This document shows, one piece after another, positions 34,915-45,480 of a stretch of DNA of 64,000 nucleotides; within the stretch, counting starts at the first letter, position 1, and each line of letters starts with the position of its first letter. The translations under genes were made by a program, and so were the position numbers. The stretch covers positions 750,001-814,000 of the forward strand of contig WPIO01000090.1 in the NCBI GenBank assembly GCA_009760855.2. The letters are read 5' to 3'. Origin of the DNA: Cristatella mucedo. Its lineage: Eukaryota; Bryozoa; Phylactolaemata; Cristatellidae. Below the pieces are notes generated by a model. The model saw nothing but the letters and a program-made list of their open reading frames with translations. It had not been told where the DNA came from and did not search any database.

Positions 34915-35905
34915 TTAATAATAATAATAATAGTAATTCTCTTTATAAAGCGCCCTCAGAGAACTTAATCTCTCTCTAGGCGCTTTAAATTTGCTGTAAA
35001 GTGAAATGCAATTGAATGGTAAGTAAAATCATGCTTTAAAAACAAACGAAATGAATAACACGGTTAGTGGCAGCATGCACTGTGTCAGCACGCATAAGCA
35101 CATCAAGGACGAATCACGGGGACCCACTAAATGCTGTCCTAAATAGGTGTGTTTTAGGTTTCTTTTAAATGTGGTCAGGTCAGGGGATGTTCTGACGCAG
35201 GTCGGGGGGTAGTTCCAAGCTTTGGGAGCATATGAACTTAATGCAAGGTCTCCAAAGGATTCAAGGTTTGTACAAGGTATTTCTAGACTGTTGGATTCCG
35301 AAAAGCGGGTGATACGATGCTTGGCCTGATGGGGTAGTATATCTGACAAATTGGCTGGAGCCATAGAATGAAGGGACCTAAAAGTGAGCGACAAAACCTT
35401 GAAGTCAATCCGTTGCTTGACTGGTAGCCAGTTCAGGTTGGCGAGAAGGGGAGTAATGTGGCAACCACAAAGCTCACGGCAGACAGGTCGAGCAGCCGAG
35501 TTTTCCACCACCTGCAATCGCCTGATCGCACATGCTGGTAGGCCAGTAAGCAGTGAGTTGCAGAAGTCGAGACGGGATGTCCCGAATGCATGGACCAACT
35601 TGGACGTGGTATCCTTATCTAAACAAGCCCGAATTTTAGCAATGTTATGAAGCTGAAAATGGGTGTATTTGACTGTGGAGCTGCTATGGTCATCTAACGA
35701 GAGGTAGCTTTGGAATATGACACCTAGATTCCGAGCTGATTCAACTGGAGATATGCTGTCAGAGCCAATTGTGAGATTCAGCCTTTCCAATCTCTGGATC
35801 ACACTGGGTTTACCCATAGCTAGTAAGTTAGTTTTATCATCGTTAAGTTTTAGAAAATTTGCTGCCATCCACGTACGGATGTCATCAATGCATGCAAGTA
35901 CCTTT
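34915..35905 (-). mobile_element. L2-A LINE, 5'-truncated, with open C-terminal frame
   Basis: Minus-strand copy with clean (ATA)n, a near-consensus stem-loop tail and full 3' UTR. The frame 35,029-35,868 is open for 279 codons and encodes the RT C-terminal third: FLKLNDDKTNLLAMGKPS, ESARNLGVIFQSYLSLDD, SKLVHAFGTSRLDFCNSLL, LNWLPVKQRIDFKVLSLT and the GDLALSSYAPKAWN block. Truncation falls just downstream of motif C, so no catalytic residue is encoded and the fragment cannot act on its own. The long open frame suggests a relatively recent insertion. Its stop lies beyond the usual GSL end, because a base change reads through into the 3' UTR. Confidence 0.93.
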
Positions 35906-36171
35906 AGCTAGATACATCCACTAGTGTGGTGACTCCATGGGATAATAATAAATAGCTTCAGGAAAGGCAGTTCTGCTGTTGGGTTTTATCTTTTCCCTCA
36001 ATTGTATGATGTTGGAACATTTTAGCTGGAGCCCAACCTTGAGGTACAAGGTTTGAGCTAAGCTTATTTAAGCTGTATCTTTTTCGAAAGGTAAATTCGC
36101 AAGATTAATACTGTTCTGCTCCATTTACGGCTGTACCTTTCCGAACCGTGTTCATCTGTATGACATTCTTC
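35906..36171. other. No recognisable feature
   Basis: Flank of the L2-A 5' truncation point. Nothing recognised. Confidence 0.4.
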
Positions 36172-36410
36172 ATCTCTGCATCATAGTATCTCCGGCTATC
36201 TGTGTCTCCAGTGCTCTATCACTCAAGCACTCTTCTTCGATCCTAACTGCCTTTTGTCTCTCTAGCTCTCAGTCGCTTAGTCTCTCTGTCATTTTTTTCT
36301 GTTTTCTGTCTCCATTTCTCTCCACCTCTTTGTGTCACCGTATCTTCGTCGCTCTGCAGCTCTCTAAGTACGTCTTTTTGTCTTTCTGTGTTCGTTTCTC
36401 TACTTTAGAT
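36172..36410. repeat. Pyrimidine-rich degenerate (TCTCTGTC)n tract
   Basis: About 240 bases dominated by TCTCT, TCTGTC and TTTCTGT motifs on the plus strand. No regular period. Low-complexity sequence. Confidence 0.8.
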
Positions 36411-37644
36411 TTGGCTGTTCGAATGCTACTGTAAGAAGAAGCCTATAAGTACGGTTAGCGTGGCTGCATAGTACCTTTGACATATTAAGTTTCGTATGCT
36501 GAGACTTAGTGTGATCAAAACATATTTAAGCAACAAGTTTAAAATTGTGTTCTTAGTTCCCAGGTTTGGTAAGTGCTCTTGTAACTTGGCATAAACTAAT
36601 GAAGGCTCCGAATCAACTTATATTCCCGGTGTCAGCCTTGAAGCAGTTGGTTAAACGCAGTGGTGAATGTATAGCTCAAGTACTTGCACTCCATTGGTTA
36701 AACAGATTAGGGCTAGCAGTTATGCGATTCGTTACCACAGCTTTATATCCGGACAAAGCAATCAAGGTTTACTAAAGATTGTTGCACAGTTCTTGAACCA
36801 GAAGTTGAGGCTTCGCTTGATGATTATAATAGCAAGACGACTAGAGTAGTCACTTGTGTCCATTAAAATATTTTGCTGTCAAAGACGACCAGCATGTTAA
36901 ATTGCTCGTAGTTCGAACCTATTAGAAAAGTCCTCGAGATTACTTGCCTATTCGTATCTGGCAATTTACGAATAGTCAGAGATTCCAAAACCTCTAAACA
37001 CATCATTCGTACTCAACTACTTACCTGATCGATCCTGCAGGATTGCTGCTTCTTCTCTTTAATTACAAAGTGCAGTGTGATTTATCCATTCAAGGCTTCT
37101 TCTACTGATCAGGTATAAAAAACATCCCTCGATCGAAGTAAATGAATAAATTACTAGAACCCATTCATACTGACCAAGTTCCTTGCTAATAATGCCACGG
37201 AAGACAAATAGTACTTTGTAGATATGTCATCAGCTTCTGATATAGTACCTGCATTTACCTAAATGGCTTTATATAGTAACTAAATGGAAAAGCATCATAC
37301 AATTAAGAAAAAAAGCCACATGTATTTATTCTCGATTGGGCCTTACACATAAAAACGAGCCCCGAAAATTCCAGTGTGATTTAAGGGCTAATCAACCACC
37401 AGGCTGCACAAAGCTTTTGGGCGTCTAGAGTTCATCTCGAGGTAGATGATTAAGGTACTGTTTATCTGGTTGTTCAATTCCATCAGTATAGAGCATTAGA
37501 TTGCAGTCGTTGATAGCCTCATCCTAAGCATTGCCATCTCTTCATTTGCAATGCATTGACTTAAATTAGTTGCACGGCGATAGGAACTCTAGTACATTAG
37601 TACATATGGGAATACAATTCGATGAATTATCGATGGATGTCATA
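36411..37644. other. No recognisable feature
   Basis: About 1.2 kb unrecognised. The frame 36,566-36,775 contains LHWL, but the neighbouring residues do not follow the L2 order, so it was not called. Confidence 0.45.
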
Positions 37645-37940
37645 CCTAGGACCGCCACAGCTTGGCTACCCCCTACCTAGCATGACCAGCCTCAGCTTCG
37701 TCGTGCTCTCAGGTTCTATATGGAATATAAATTAGCTGGTCACTTTGTCCACTTAAAGACCACTGGTGCCAGAAGCTGAAGCTCTGCACGTCCTATCACA
37801 TCAAACCCTCTCCCACGAGTCTTGTGCAATGATAATTATTCTTCAGCTGCATACAGTGGCACATCTTTTCCAGTGGTCCTGAAATTATTCTTCCCAAACA
37901 CTTACTACAATTACTACAGCTACTTTTGGGTTCGTTGACA
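37645..37940 (+). mobile_element. L2-B LINE remnant
   Basis: 'ccgccacagcttggctaccc' (HHGLAPSYQ), 'gtgctctcaggttctatat', 'gaatataaattagctggtc' (VDYKLAVP), 'cttaaagaccactgg' (LKTVG) and 'ggcacatcttttccagtgg' follow the order of the copy at 26,840-27,060. Frames are broken, and the 3' tail is missing. Confidence 0.8.
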
Positions 37941-37986
37941 CAGTAACTTATGTTACTTATAAGGGATCACTGCTCCTATCTTTCCT

Positions 37987-37991
37987 ATTGA

Positions 37992-38045
<54 letters not shown>

Positions 38046-38050
38046 TCAAT
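37987..38050. repeat. 64-bp palindrome: (AT)n with 10-bp unique arms
   Basis: ATTGATGCAT at 37,987-37,996 and ATGCATCAAT at 38,041-38,050 flank an uninterrupted AT dinucleotide run, so the whole unit is its own reverse complement. Such tracts can extrude as cruciforms. Confidence 0.95.
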
Positions 38051-38777
38051 ATGGTATATAGGGATACCGAGGATGAACTTGGGGTCTAAAGGTAAACGTT
38101 TTAATTTTCGCAATGGACCTGCTACAAGAAACTGCATCGGCATGTTGGGACTAGGCGTGGAAAGTCTTCAACAATAGTTCAGTAGAGACTGCCTATTGCT
38201 TAATTCCTCCAGGTGGTGACCCTTAAGATGTAGCACTCGAAGTAAGCCTAAACGGATTTATATTTAAGGCGCTCCAACAGGATGTTCCACTGATTTACGT
38301 GAGAACATCCGTTGGTCCCAACCAGGTCAAGCAGCGAGAAAGCGACCTTTACTTGTGGAAGTGGTATTTACTATACGTATAACGTGAATTAGCGGAGCCA
38401 CTCCACAGGCAGTGCAATTTAAATGATTCGCATGTTTTTTGTTAGTATTACTTAAAAACATAGTCCTCATTTAGTTTGGCTCTGATCACAAATTTGGTTG
38501 ATTCCTTGAGTGCCAATTATAATAACTCAAGCGAAGCCTGAAGACAAAGGTTTTCTTTCAAATTACACTGACAATAATGTGGGCAAGCAATGCTTGAGCA
38601 TAGTCAACAAATTCTATTGCCTAACATTTGTGTGGGAGCAGCAGTACCATGGGTCGGCTTTCGTCATGTTGCAATGCCTCTCTGGGAACTGCTTAGTCAA
38701 CAATCGGACATAGAGGGTACTTAAAGTGTTGACGAACCTAGTTGGTTCCTGACACCAGAAGCCCATCTAATTGAGAC
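38051..38777. other. No recognisable feature
   Basis: Unrecognised sequence with one short plus frame (38,510-38,713) lacking any motif. Confidence 0.45.
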
Positions 38778-39310
38778 TAGTAATAATAATAATACTAGTA
38801 ATATAAATTCATTGGACAAAGCGCCTTCTAAGAACTTAATCTTTTTCTAAGCGACTTAAATATGTTGCAATATAAATACGATTGAATGGTTAGTGCTAAC
38901 ATGCTTAATAAAAAACAAGAACAACATGGCTAGGGTGATGGGTGCCGAGTCTGAATAAAATAGTGGTGAGTTGCAGCATGCACAGGTTTAGTCTACATGA
39001 TCATATAATGACTAAGTAACATGGACCTAATAAAGACTGTAAGATTGTTTGTGTGTTCTAGCTTAATTTTAAATGTGGTAAAGTCAGGAGATGTCCTCAG
39101 GCGAGTCGCTAATGGGTTCAGGGCTTTGGGAGCATACCCACTACAGGCATTGTCTCTAAAGAATTATAGGTAGATTTGTACGATTAATAAGTAAACAATC
39201 GAATTCCGAAAAGCATGTGGTACGATGCTCAGCATGGTGGGGCAGTGCATTTGATAATAATACCAAAGCTAAATAATACAGGGATACAGAAGTAATTAAG
39301 TTATGGTAAA
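38778..39310 (-). mobile_element. L2-A LINE remnant, tail, 3' UTR and ORF end
   Basis: (ATA)n, 'cattggacaaagcgccttc', 'ctaagcgacttaaatatg', 3' UTR with 'gttgcagcatgcacagg', then 'ggctttgggagcatac' and 'ggtacgatgctcagcatgg'. Degraded. Ends near the SLHSMAP equivalent. Confidence 0.85.
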
Positions 39311-39644
39311 ACTTTTAAAGGAGCTGGGGAAAATCACAGAGGCAAAATACTAGTGGGACATTGTCCCATAATTGTGATTCAGATCGAAGGGTACTCGATA
39401 TTCCTTAGACTAAATATCTAAAATATGTTGGTTCAAAGATATTTTAAAATTCAAAAGCACGGCTTCACTGAGAAAACGCCTGAGTCTTACAGTTTTATCA
39501 AAACAGAGTCCCTAAGAGTTGTAGTTAGGCAGCTATCGTGCATAATATCTTAGCAGTGAAGCTTTGCCGTGTGTGACTTTTCAACCCGTCGGCTATTCGG
39601 TGTGATAACTCAGGCAAGCCTAAAGTAGGATACATTTCTCCATC
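39311..39644. other. No recognisable feature
   Basis: About 330 unrecognised bases between two minus-strand L2-A copies. Confidence 0.45.
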
Positions 39645-39871
39645 ACTTTGAGATTTGTAGGAGGTATAGGTACAGAGTTAGATTAGGGGTACAGTACTCG
39701 GCCTGGTGGTGCAATAGATCTGATAGTCAGGCTGGAGCTGAGGAATGAAGGGATGTACAAGTGATCCACAAAACAGTGAAGTTTATCCATTGCTTGACTG
39801 GTAGCCATTGCAAATCGGCGAGAAGAGGTGTGATGTAGCAACTGAAACAGTCACAACAGACAACCCAAGCT
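39645..39871 (-). mobile_element. L2-A LINE, left part of a split minus copy
   Basis: Minus-strand LSDIL to HWLPV region ('cctggtggtgcaatagatct', 'attgcttgactggtagcca', 'gaagaggtgtgatgtagca'). Reading is interrupted at 'caagctcttctc' and resumes at 40,426. Confidence 0.75.
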
Positions 39872-40425
39872 CTTCTCACCGACTTGCTACCAGTAATGCA
39901 ACGGATCGCCTTTAATGTTTCGTGGCTCGCTTTTAGGTCCCTTCATTCTTGGGCTCCAGCTTATGTACTAGATCTAATTCCCATGGGCCCACCATCGCAC
40001 TACCCACTTTTTGGAATCTAATTTTTACAATAACTCGTAGAATTGTCGAACCCTTCGGAGATCGAGCATGTCGCTTGTATGCTCCCAAAGCCCGGAACTC
40101 ACTCCTGACTAATGGCGTGGCATGGTCTGACGGCGACAATTAAAAGGTACTTAAAAATGCTGTTTATTTATGACTGCATTTAGTGGGTTCCTGTGATTCG
40201 TTCTTTATGTGATTATACTTGCTGACACTGGGGATGCTGCAACTAACTACACTTGCATGCTCAATCTGTGCATTACACTGCTATCCATGTCGTTCATATT
40301 GTTTAACAAGCACGATGCAACTGACCATACGATCGTGTTTCGTTTTCATCAAATTTAAGAGCCTAGAAAGAGATTGAGTTCTCTTGGGACCCTTATCGAG
40401 TGTATTTTTAATATTATTAGCAGGG
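39872..40425 (+). mobile_element. L2-A LINE 3' part inserted into a minus copy
   Basis: Begins at the HWLPV codons ('accgacttgctaccagtaat'). It continues through the LRSLHS, GDRACRLYAPKARNS and SGSL-like end, the 3' UTR (catgctcaatctgtgcatt) and a decayed tail ('gagcctagaaagagattgag', 'ttctcttgggacccttatc', ATT-like end). 5'-truncated. It lies antisense within the copy 39,645-40,600. Confidence 0.82.
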
Positions 40426-40600
40426 GAGTTTTTCGCCAGCTGTAAGTGAGTGATTGCACATGCTGATAGGCTAGCCAGCAGTGATTTACACAAATCAAGA
40501 CTAGATGTCACAAAGGCACGGACCTAGTTAGATGGGTCATCCTTATTAAAACCAACACGATAATATATCACATGCTTACATGTTACGATTGAGGTACTCG
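40426..40600 (-). mobile_element. L2-A LINE, right part of the split minus copy
   Basis: Resumes with 'gagtttttcgccagctgtaa', 'gattgcacatgctgatagg' (NSA...PACAIRR region) and 'caagactagatgtcacaaag' (FVTSRLDF), directly following the codons lost at 39,871. Confidence 0.75.
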
Positions 40601-40824
40601 GGTGGAATCCTGCAGCAATGCATCGCTTAGGGGAAACTCGAAGGGCTGTTAATGGCAGTTTTTTACGTCTACAGCTATTAAAATGTAGCTTTTGAGTCGA
40701 TTAATAGCATTTGGTTAATAATGGCTCCTAAAGGAAGGTGATCAAATGTCAGGTAATTCATGTTATATATTTCCGTCTGGAACTAAAAAAATCACAAAGT
40801 CTATTTAGGTGTTAACCAGAAGCG

Positions 40825-41895
40825 TTTTCCATCCTTCGAGCACGTCAAATTCTCTCAACTCACTTGCTGCATGCATTGATGACATCCGATCATGGATAGC
40901 AGCAAATTTTCTAAAACTAAACGATGATAAAACTAACTTACTAGTTATGGGCAAACCTAGTGTTATTCAGATATTGGAAAGGCTGACTTTCAAAATTGGC
41001 TCTGCCAGCATATCTCCAGTTGCATCAGCTCGAAATCTAGGTGTCATATTCCAAAGCGACCTCTCGTTAGACGACCACATCAGCTCCACAGTCAAATCAG
41101 CCTATTTTCAGCTTCATAACATTGCTAAAATTAGGGCTTGTTTAGATAAGGATACCACGTCCAAGTTGGTCCATGCATTCGTGACATCTCGTCTCGACTT
41201 CTGCAACTCACTGCTTACTGGCCTACCAGCATGTGCGATCAGGCGATTGCAGCTGGTGCAAAACTCTGCAGCTAGGCTTGTCTGTCGTGAGCGTCGCAGT
41301 TGCCACATTCCTCCACTTCTCGCCGACCTGCACTGGCTACCAGTCAAGCAACGGATTGACTTCGAGGTTTTGTCGCTCACTTTTAGGTCCCTTCATTCTA
41401 TGGCTCCAGCCTATCTTTCAGATATACTACCCCATCAGGCAAAGCATCGTACCACTCGCTTTTCGGAATCCAACAGTCTAGAAATACCTCGTACAAACCT
41501 TAAATCCTTTGGAAACCGTGCATTTAGCTCGTATGCTCCCACAGCCTGGAACTTCCTCCCGACCTGCATCAGAACATCCCCTGACCTGACCACATTTAAA
41601 AGAAACTTAAAAACATACCTATTTAGGACAGCATTTAGTGGGTCCTTGTGATTCGTCCTCGATGTGCTTATGCGTGCTGACACTGTTCATGCTGCCACTA
41701 ACCACATTTGCATGCTGACCCAGTGCATGTAACCCCTAACCATGTTATTCATTTTGTTTGTTTTTCAAGCATGATTTTACTTACTATTCTATTGCGTATC
41801 ATTTTGCAGCAAATGTAAAGCGCCTAGAAAGAGATTAAGTTCTCTGAGGGCGCTTTATCAAGTGCAATATTATTATTATTATTATTATTATTATC
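40825..41895 (+). mobile_element. L2-A LINE, 5'-truncated, best 3' end in the window
   Basis: The frame 40,809-41,651 is open for 280 codons and encodes the RT C-terminal third. In order: FLKLNDDKTNLLVMGKPS, ASARNLGVIFQSDLSLDD, STVKSAYFQLHNIAKI, SRLDFCNSLLTGLPACAIRR, NSAARLVCRERRSCH, LHWLPVKQRIDFEVLSLT, SFGNRAFSSYAPTAWN and KTYLFRTAFSGSL before the stop. The 3' UTR of about 170 bases ends in the consensus stem-loop and about nine ATT units. The catalytic RT motifs lie upstream of the truncation, so this is a non-functional but young-looking insertion and a good reference for the family. Confidence 0.95.
41817..41856 (+). other. Conserved 3' stem-loop of L2-A (reference copy)
   Basis: AAAGCGCC (41,817-41,824) pairs perfectly with GGCGCTTT (41,849-41,856). 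Inside, AGAGA (41,830-41,834) can pair with TCTCT (41,841-41,845). The same two stems recur in most L2-A copies and, with compensating variation, in the SINEs. In related LINEs the 3' hairpin is the RT recognition site. That role here is inference. Confidence 0.85.
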
Positions 41896-42129
41896 CATCG
41901 CTCACTCCCAACATAAAGAGCTAATTTAGTAGCCCATCAAATATGTATTAAACAGCTCAGAGAAAGGGTAAAGTTGAGCTAAGTCAGAAAAGCAGTTGAT
42001 GTAGTGAGTAGCGTGGCAATAGGATTTGAGGACGGCTGATAAGACGTGTCATTATCGGATGCCAGAGAGTATTAGCCTGGTGTGGGTTCACGACTTCATC
42101 GAGTGGTTAAATACTGGAGTTATTTGTTA

Positions 42130-43420
42130 CAGCTAACAATACATGCAAACATATACTATTTACATCCCGATTCACTTCTAGGGTGCCAATTAACTCGCCT
42201 GGGCACTACAAGCAGTGTAATACAATGGCCCTATTTCAAAGCTGGACTCTGGATTATTGACGTGATCTAACAAAGATCGTCTAATGAATATCAGAAATAT
42301 GGGACACCTTGGGGCTTGAGACTGATTGCGGTCCTTTTAAGGTTTAAGCTCTTCCTCCTGCTAATCATAGTATTTCACTTCTATGACTATTCACTAGTAT
42401 GTCACTCATTTGTACCTTCTCTGCTAGTCCTCCAATTCCTCGAGCAGCCGATGTTCTCTGTATTTTCCTACTGCTTGTATAAGTGACATCCATGCGTGAA
42501 TTGCACAAATTATGCCTACATGAAAGGATGATAATACCAACGTACTCGCTATGGACGAACAAAATTGGAATTGGCACCTGAAAAAGGCTCTCCCTCACAA
42601 TCATTCCAATCGGCATAGCTCCTATTGAATCCACACAAAAACTGAGTCCTGTTCCAAAGTAAGCTTTTTTAGTCAACATCAGCTTCTCAGTCGTATCAGT
42701 CTGCTTTCAGCACGATAACCCTGCTAGAATTTGGGCTCATTTAGACAGGGATATAAAAGCTACTCGACCAATTTTTAAGTGATCCTCCGTCTTGACTTCT
42801 GTAAATCACAGCCTGCTGGCCTACTAGCCTATACAATGAGCGTCGTACAGCTGGTCCAGAAATCCTCAGCAAGGCTTGCCAGTCTCTAGCTTCCCAGTCA
42901 CTCGGTTACACGACTTCTTGCCGATCTATACTGGCTTCCAGTCAATCAAGGCATCGACTTCGAGGTTTCGTCACTCAGTTTTAGATCTCTTCAATATTTG
43001 GCTCCAGCCTCCGCATGATACATTGGCTCCACCAATCTGATCAGCTTGTCTTCTACTTTTCAAAATATGACAGTTTACCTGTATAGTTGTTAACTAGAAA
43101 TGTTTTGGGTACCGTGCCTTAAGTTTGCATGTCAGAAAAATCTATAACTAATTACCAACTTTAGTCACGACAGCTCCTGATTTAGGCACATTGAAAAAAA
43201 GGCAAACTCACTGGTTAATCGAAGTATTTATAGTATTTCTGTGATTCGAAATTGTGTGCTTATGGACATTCACACTATGCCTGCTAGAACTGAGCATAAT
43301 TACAAACTGACTTGTGGGAATAACCAGTAACTATACTTTTCTCGTTTGCATGGAGCATGGTGAGACTAACCATTTGATCGTGCATTCTTTTTCGAAAAAT
43401 CCAGTGCACTGAGAAACACA
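42130..43420 (+). mobile_element. L2-A LINE remnant, motif A-B linker to tail
   Basis: Degraded plus-strand copy. It starts near the LGITGTALQWF codons ('cctgggcactacaagcag'), then 'atgggacaccttggggctt' (YGVPQGS), a decayed motif C region ('tttcacttctatgactatt'), 'gtcttgacttctgtaaatca', 'cagtcaatcaaggcatcgac' and a 3' UTR to about 43,420. The tail is almost unrecognisable. An antisense frame (42,365-42,679, minus) is a shadow of it. Confidence 0.78.
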
Positions 43421-43451
43421 TTATAACGACTATTCACAATAGCAATCTCCT

Positions 43452-43697
43452 TTAATGTACACATTGAGGTGTGGCAAAGGATTGATGGATGGCATTTTTA
43501 GAGGGATACTGAAATCGTATGCAGTCCCTCATTTTCTCTATCCTATTGACAGAGAAAGTGCACAAGCAATTCTCTGGATCGTCAGAATGGTTATTTGGTA
43601 AAGTTCGGACGTCGGAGTTCTTGACGATGTGGTCGATCGTTGACATCAGCTTTGTTTTGTTGCTCATCTGTGACGACAATGTTTTTATTGCTGGCAA
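43452..43697 (-). mobile_element. L2-type LINE remnant, EN-RT linker
   Basis: The minus frame reads KLMSTIDHIVKNSD and NHSDDPENCLCTF...RIEKMRDCI. It aligns with KLLMSTINHLLNRSQ, DSSDDLADRYNRFF and KIDEIRESI of the copy at 55,007-55,525. Residue agreement is lower than among other L2-A copies, so it may be L2-B or a third subfamily. Confidence 0.65.
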
Positions 43698-43734
43698 CCA
43701 TGGCTTTTTATAGGATAGATTATTAAGATCTTCT

Positions 43735-44005
43735 TAGGCAGAGACAACTACTCTCCTGCTGCCCACTATGGCTCATTGTTTTCAGCGATTCTGAGCTGCT
43801 ACTTCCATTCTACTCACTACCTCAACTGCTCTTCTGACTCCGCTATGCTTCCCACCTTCTCTTTGTTGCTTGAGATGAAGTCTGTTGGCTACTGACTGCA
43901 TACCAAAATCCGCTTGGGCTGTAAGTGATCCATTCATAACTCTCCTGCATTAACAGTATCTAAATTTTATGACTTTGTGGAGTTACAGACGGAGATACGT
44001 GACAT
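43735..44005 (+). mobile_element. L2-B LINE 3' end
   Basis: 'caactactctcctgctgccc', 'tatggctcattgttttcagc', 'tgagatgaagtctgttggc' and the terminal 'tttgtggagttacagacgg' plus GAGATACGTGACATTACA match L2-B 3' ends. The coding part has a stop (GCTACTGA) where the 27-kb copy reads through. Confidence 0.88.
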
Positions 44006-44082
44006 TACAACGCAAACAGTAGTTATAGTATGCCAGACTAAGGACAGTAGGCCTGATTTTTTGTGGGCCACCAGTTGTATAA

Positions 44083-44270
44083 ACATGCTGCCGCCATGGA
44101 ATACCCAGCAGCCCGAAGTGATTAGCGTTTATATGTTCACTGACAAATTACTTTTAATGCACTATGGTCAATCGACGCACTGATGAGCTTTCAACATGTC
44201 TTCCTTGCATCGAGATCCATGAACTGTGATTGCGGGAACTTGAGTTTTAAGAAGAATTTGCAAAGCTCGG
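44083..44270 (-). mobile_element. L2-A LINE 5' UTR and ORF2 start remnant
   Basis: 'cccagcagcccgaagtgatt' and 'agcgtttatatgttcac' match the 5' end of the near-full-length copy at 56,915-57,000 (start codon region plus 5' UTR). One of only three places in the window where the L2-A 5' end is seen. The rest of that copy is not attached. Confidence 0.65.
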
Positions 44271-44384
44271 CCACTCCTTAGTGAGCCTAGTCAAAATTAG
44301 TCCTTAGTGAGTCTAGTCAATTAGTCACATTAGCTATAACCATGCTTTGCAATTAACGCTTAGCTATTGCATTTAAAAGACATT

Positions 44385-44806
44385 CAAATAATAATAATAA
44401 TGTACTTGATAAAGCACTCTCAGAGAACTTAATGTCTCTCTAGGCACTTTACATTTGCTGCAAAGGAAAATGCAATTGAAAGGTAAGTAAAATCGTGCTT
44501 GAAAAACAAACAAAATGAATAACATGGTTAGGGGTTACATGCACGGGTCAGCATGCAAATGTGGTTAGTGGCAGCATGCACAATGTCAGCACGCATAAGC
44601 ACGTGAAGGACGAATCGCAGGGACCCACTGAATGCTGTCCTAAATAGGTGTTTTTAAGTTCCTTTTAAATGTGGTCAGGTCGGGGGATGTTCTGAGGCAG
44701 TTCGGGAAGGAGTTCCAGGCTTTGGGAGCATACGAACTAAATGCACGGTCTCCAAAGGATGTAAGGTTTGTACGAGGTATTTCTAGACTGTTGGATTCCA
44801 AAAGCA
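44385..44806 (-). mobile_element. L2-A LINE 3' part
   Basis: Clean tail ((ATA)n, 'gtacttgataaagcactctc', 'tctctctaggcactttac'), near-consensus 3' UTR and the end of the ORF to the SNSLE-equivalent 'ctgttggattccaaaagc', where it is truncated at 44,806. One stem base change in both arms (GCACTTT and AAAGCACT) keeps pairing. Confidence 0.92.
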
Positions 44807-45309
44807 ATATTTTATTTCAGGTGCTAAGATCCGTCAATTATGCATTAAGGAAAGAAGAGCGCCGAGGAACTGTATCGGCGGCTGAGGTACCCAGTGTAAT
44901 CCTGGTGCTTTGGTTTGAGGTCTAAACTGAATGGGTCTCTTTCGGATTCCTAAAATCATCTCGAACCGCTCAGCACACCTGACTTCAAGCGTCCCTGCGA
45001 ATACCTCTAACTTCCTGTGTCATCAGGCGTATTATAACTCGGGCAGCTCAAATTAAATAATATCGTTGGAATCCTTGCTCGATCTGCATAAACTGAAAGA
45101 AACAAGCTAATGTTTTCTGAAAAAGGTCTAGATCCCTTCGCCTCAACTGAAACTTAACTAAAACTCAGTAAACTTCCCGACCTTTCAAGACATTGCCCAG
45201 GTCGATTTCATTACGAATGTGCTTTTAAGACATATCTAAGCAGCATCACCTGTCACAGAGCGACTTATTCTGAACAAGAAGGACATGGCTGTTGTCAGGC
45301 ATGTAACTA
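44807..45309. other. No recognisable feature
   Basis: Unrecognised. A block at 45,175-45,250 could encode a degraded LP...AFKTYL end of an L2-type ORF, but the alignment is too weak to call. Confidence 0.4.
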
Positions 45310-45480
45310 CGTATAGCTGCTACTTGAATCACCCTCATGTTGAATTATGGACTGAGGAGTTCCTGGAGTTGCATTCCGACAGGGAGTAAGCTAACCAATC
45401 ACACGGTACCTCCCACATAACTTTTAGGCAACACGTTTTTCTGAATATGCTTAATCATTTTAACCCGCATTCTCGTCATT
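45310..45480. repeat. Unclassified dispersed repeat R, left part (split copy)
   Basis: Matches 61,050-61,215 base for base over several blocks ('accaatcacacggtacctcc' against 'accaatcacaaggtacctcc'; 'atgcttaatcattttaaccc' against 'ggcttaatcatttcgtaccc'; 'attctcgtcattg' against 'attctcgttatg'). The match stops at about 45,480 and resumes at about 47,301, so the repeat is interrupted by the L2-A sequences between. No coding capacity or terminal repeats recognised. Confidence 0.75.

Noticed and set aside
36566-36775. LHWL-containing frame as another L2 copy
   Set aside because: Only the four-residue match fits. Neighbouring blocks of the L2 order are absent on either side.
42365-42679. 104-codon minus-strand frame as a gene
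   Set aside because: It is antisense to a degraded plus-strand L2-A reverse transcriptase region.
44845-44900. Possible L2-A motif B region after the 44.4-kb copy
   Set aside because: Resemblance to 13,528-13,560 is limited to about 15 bases in a purine-rich context.
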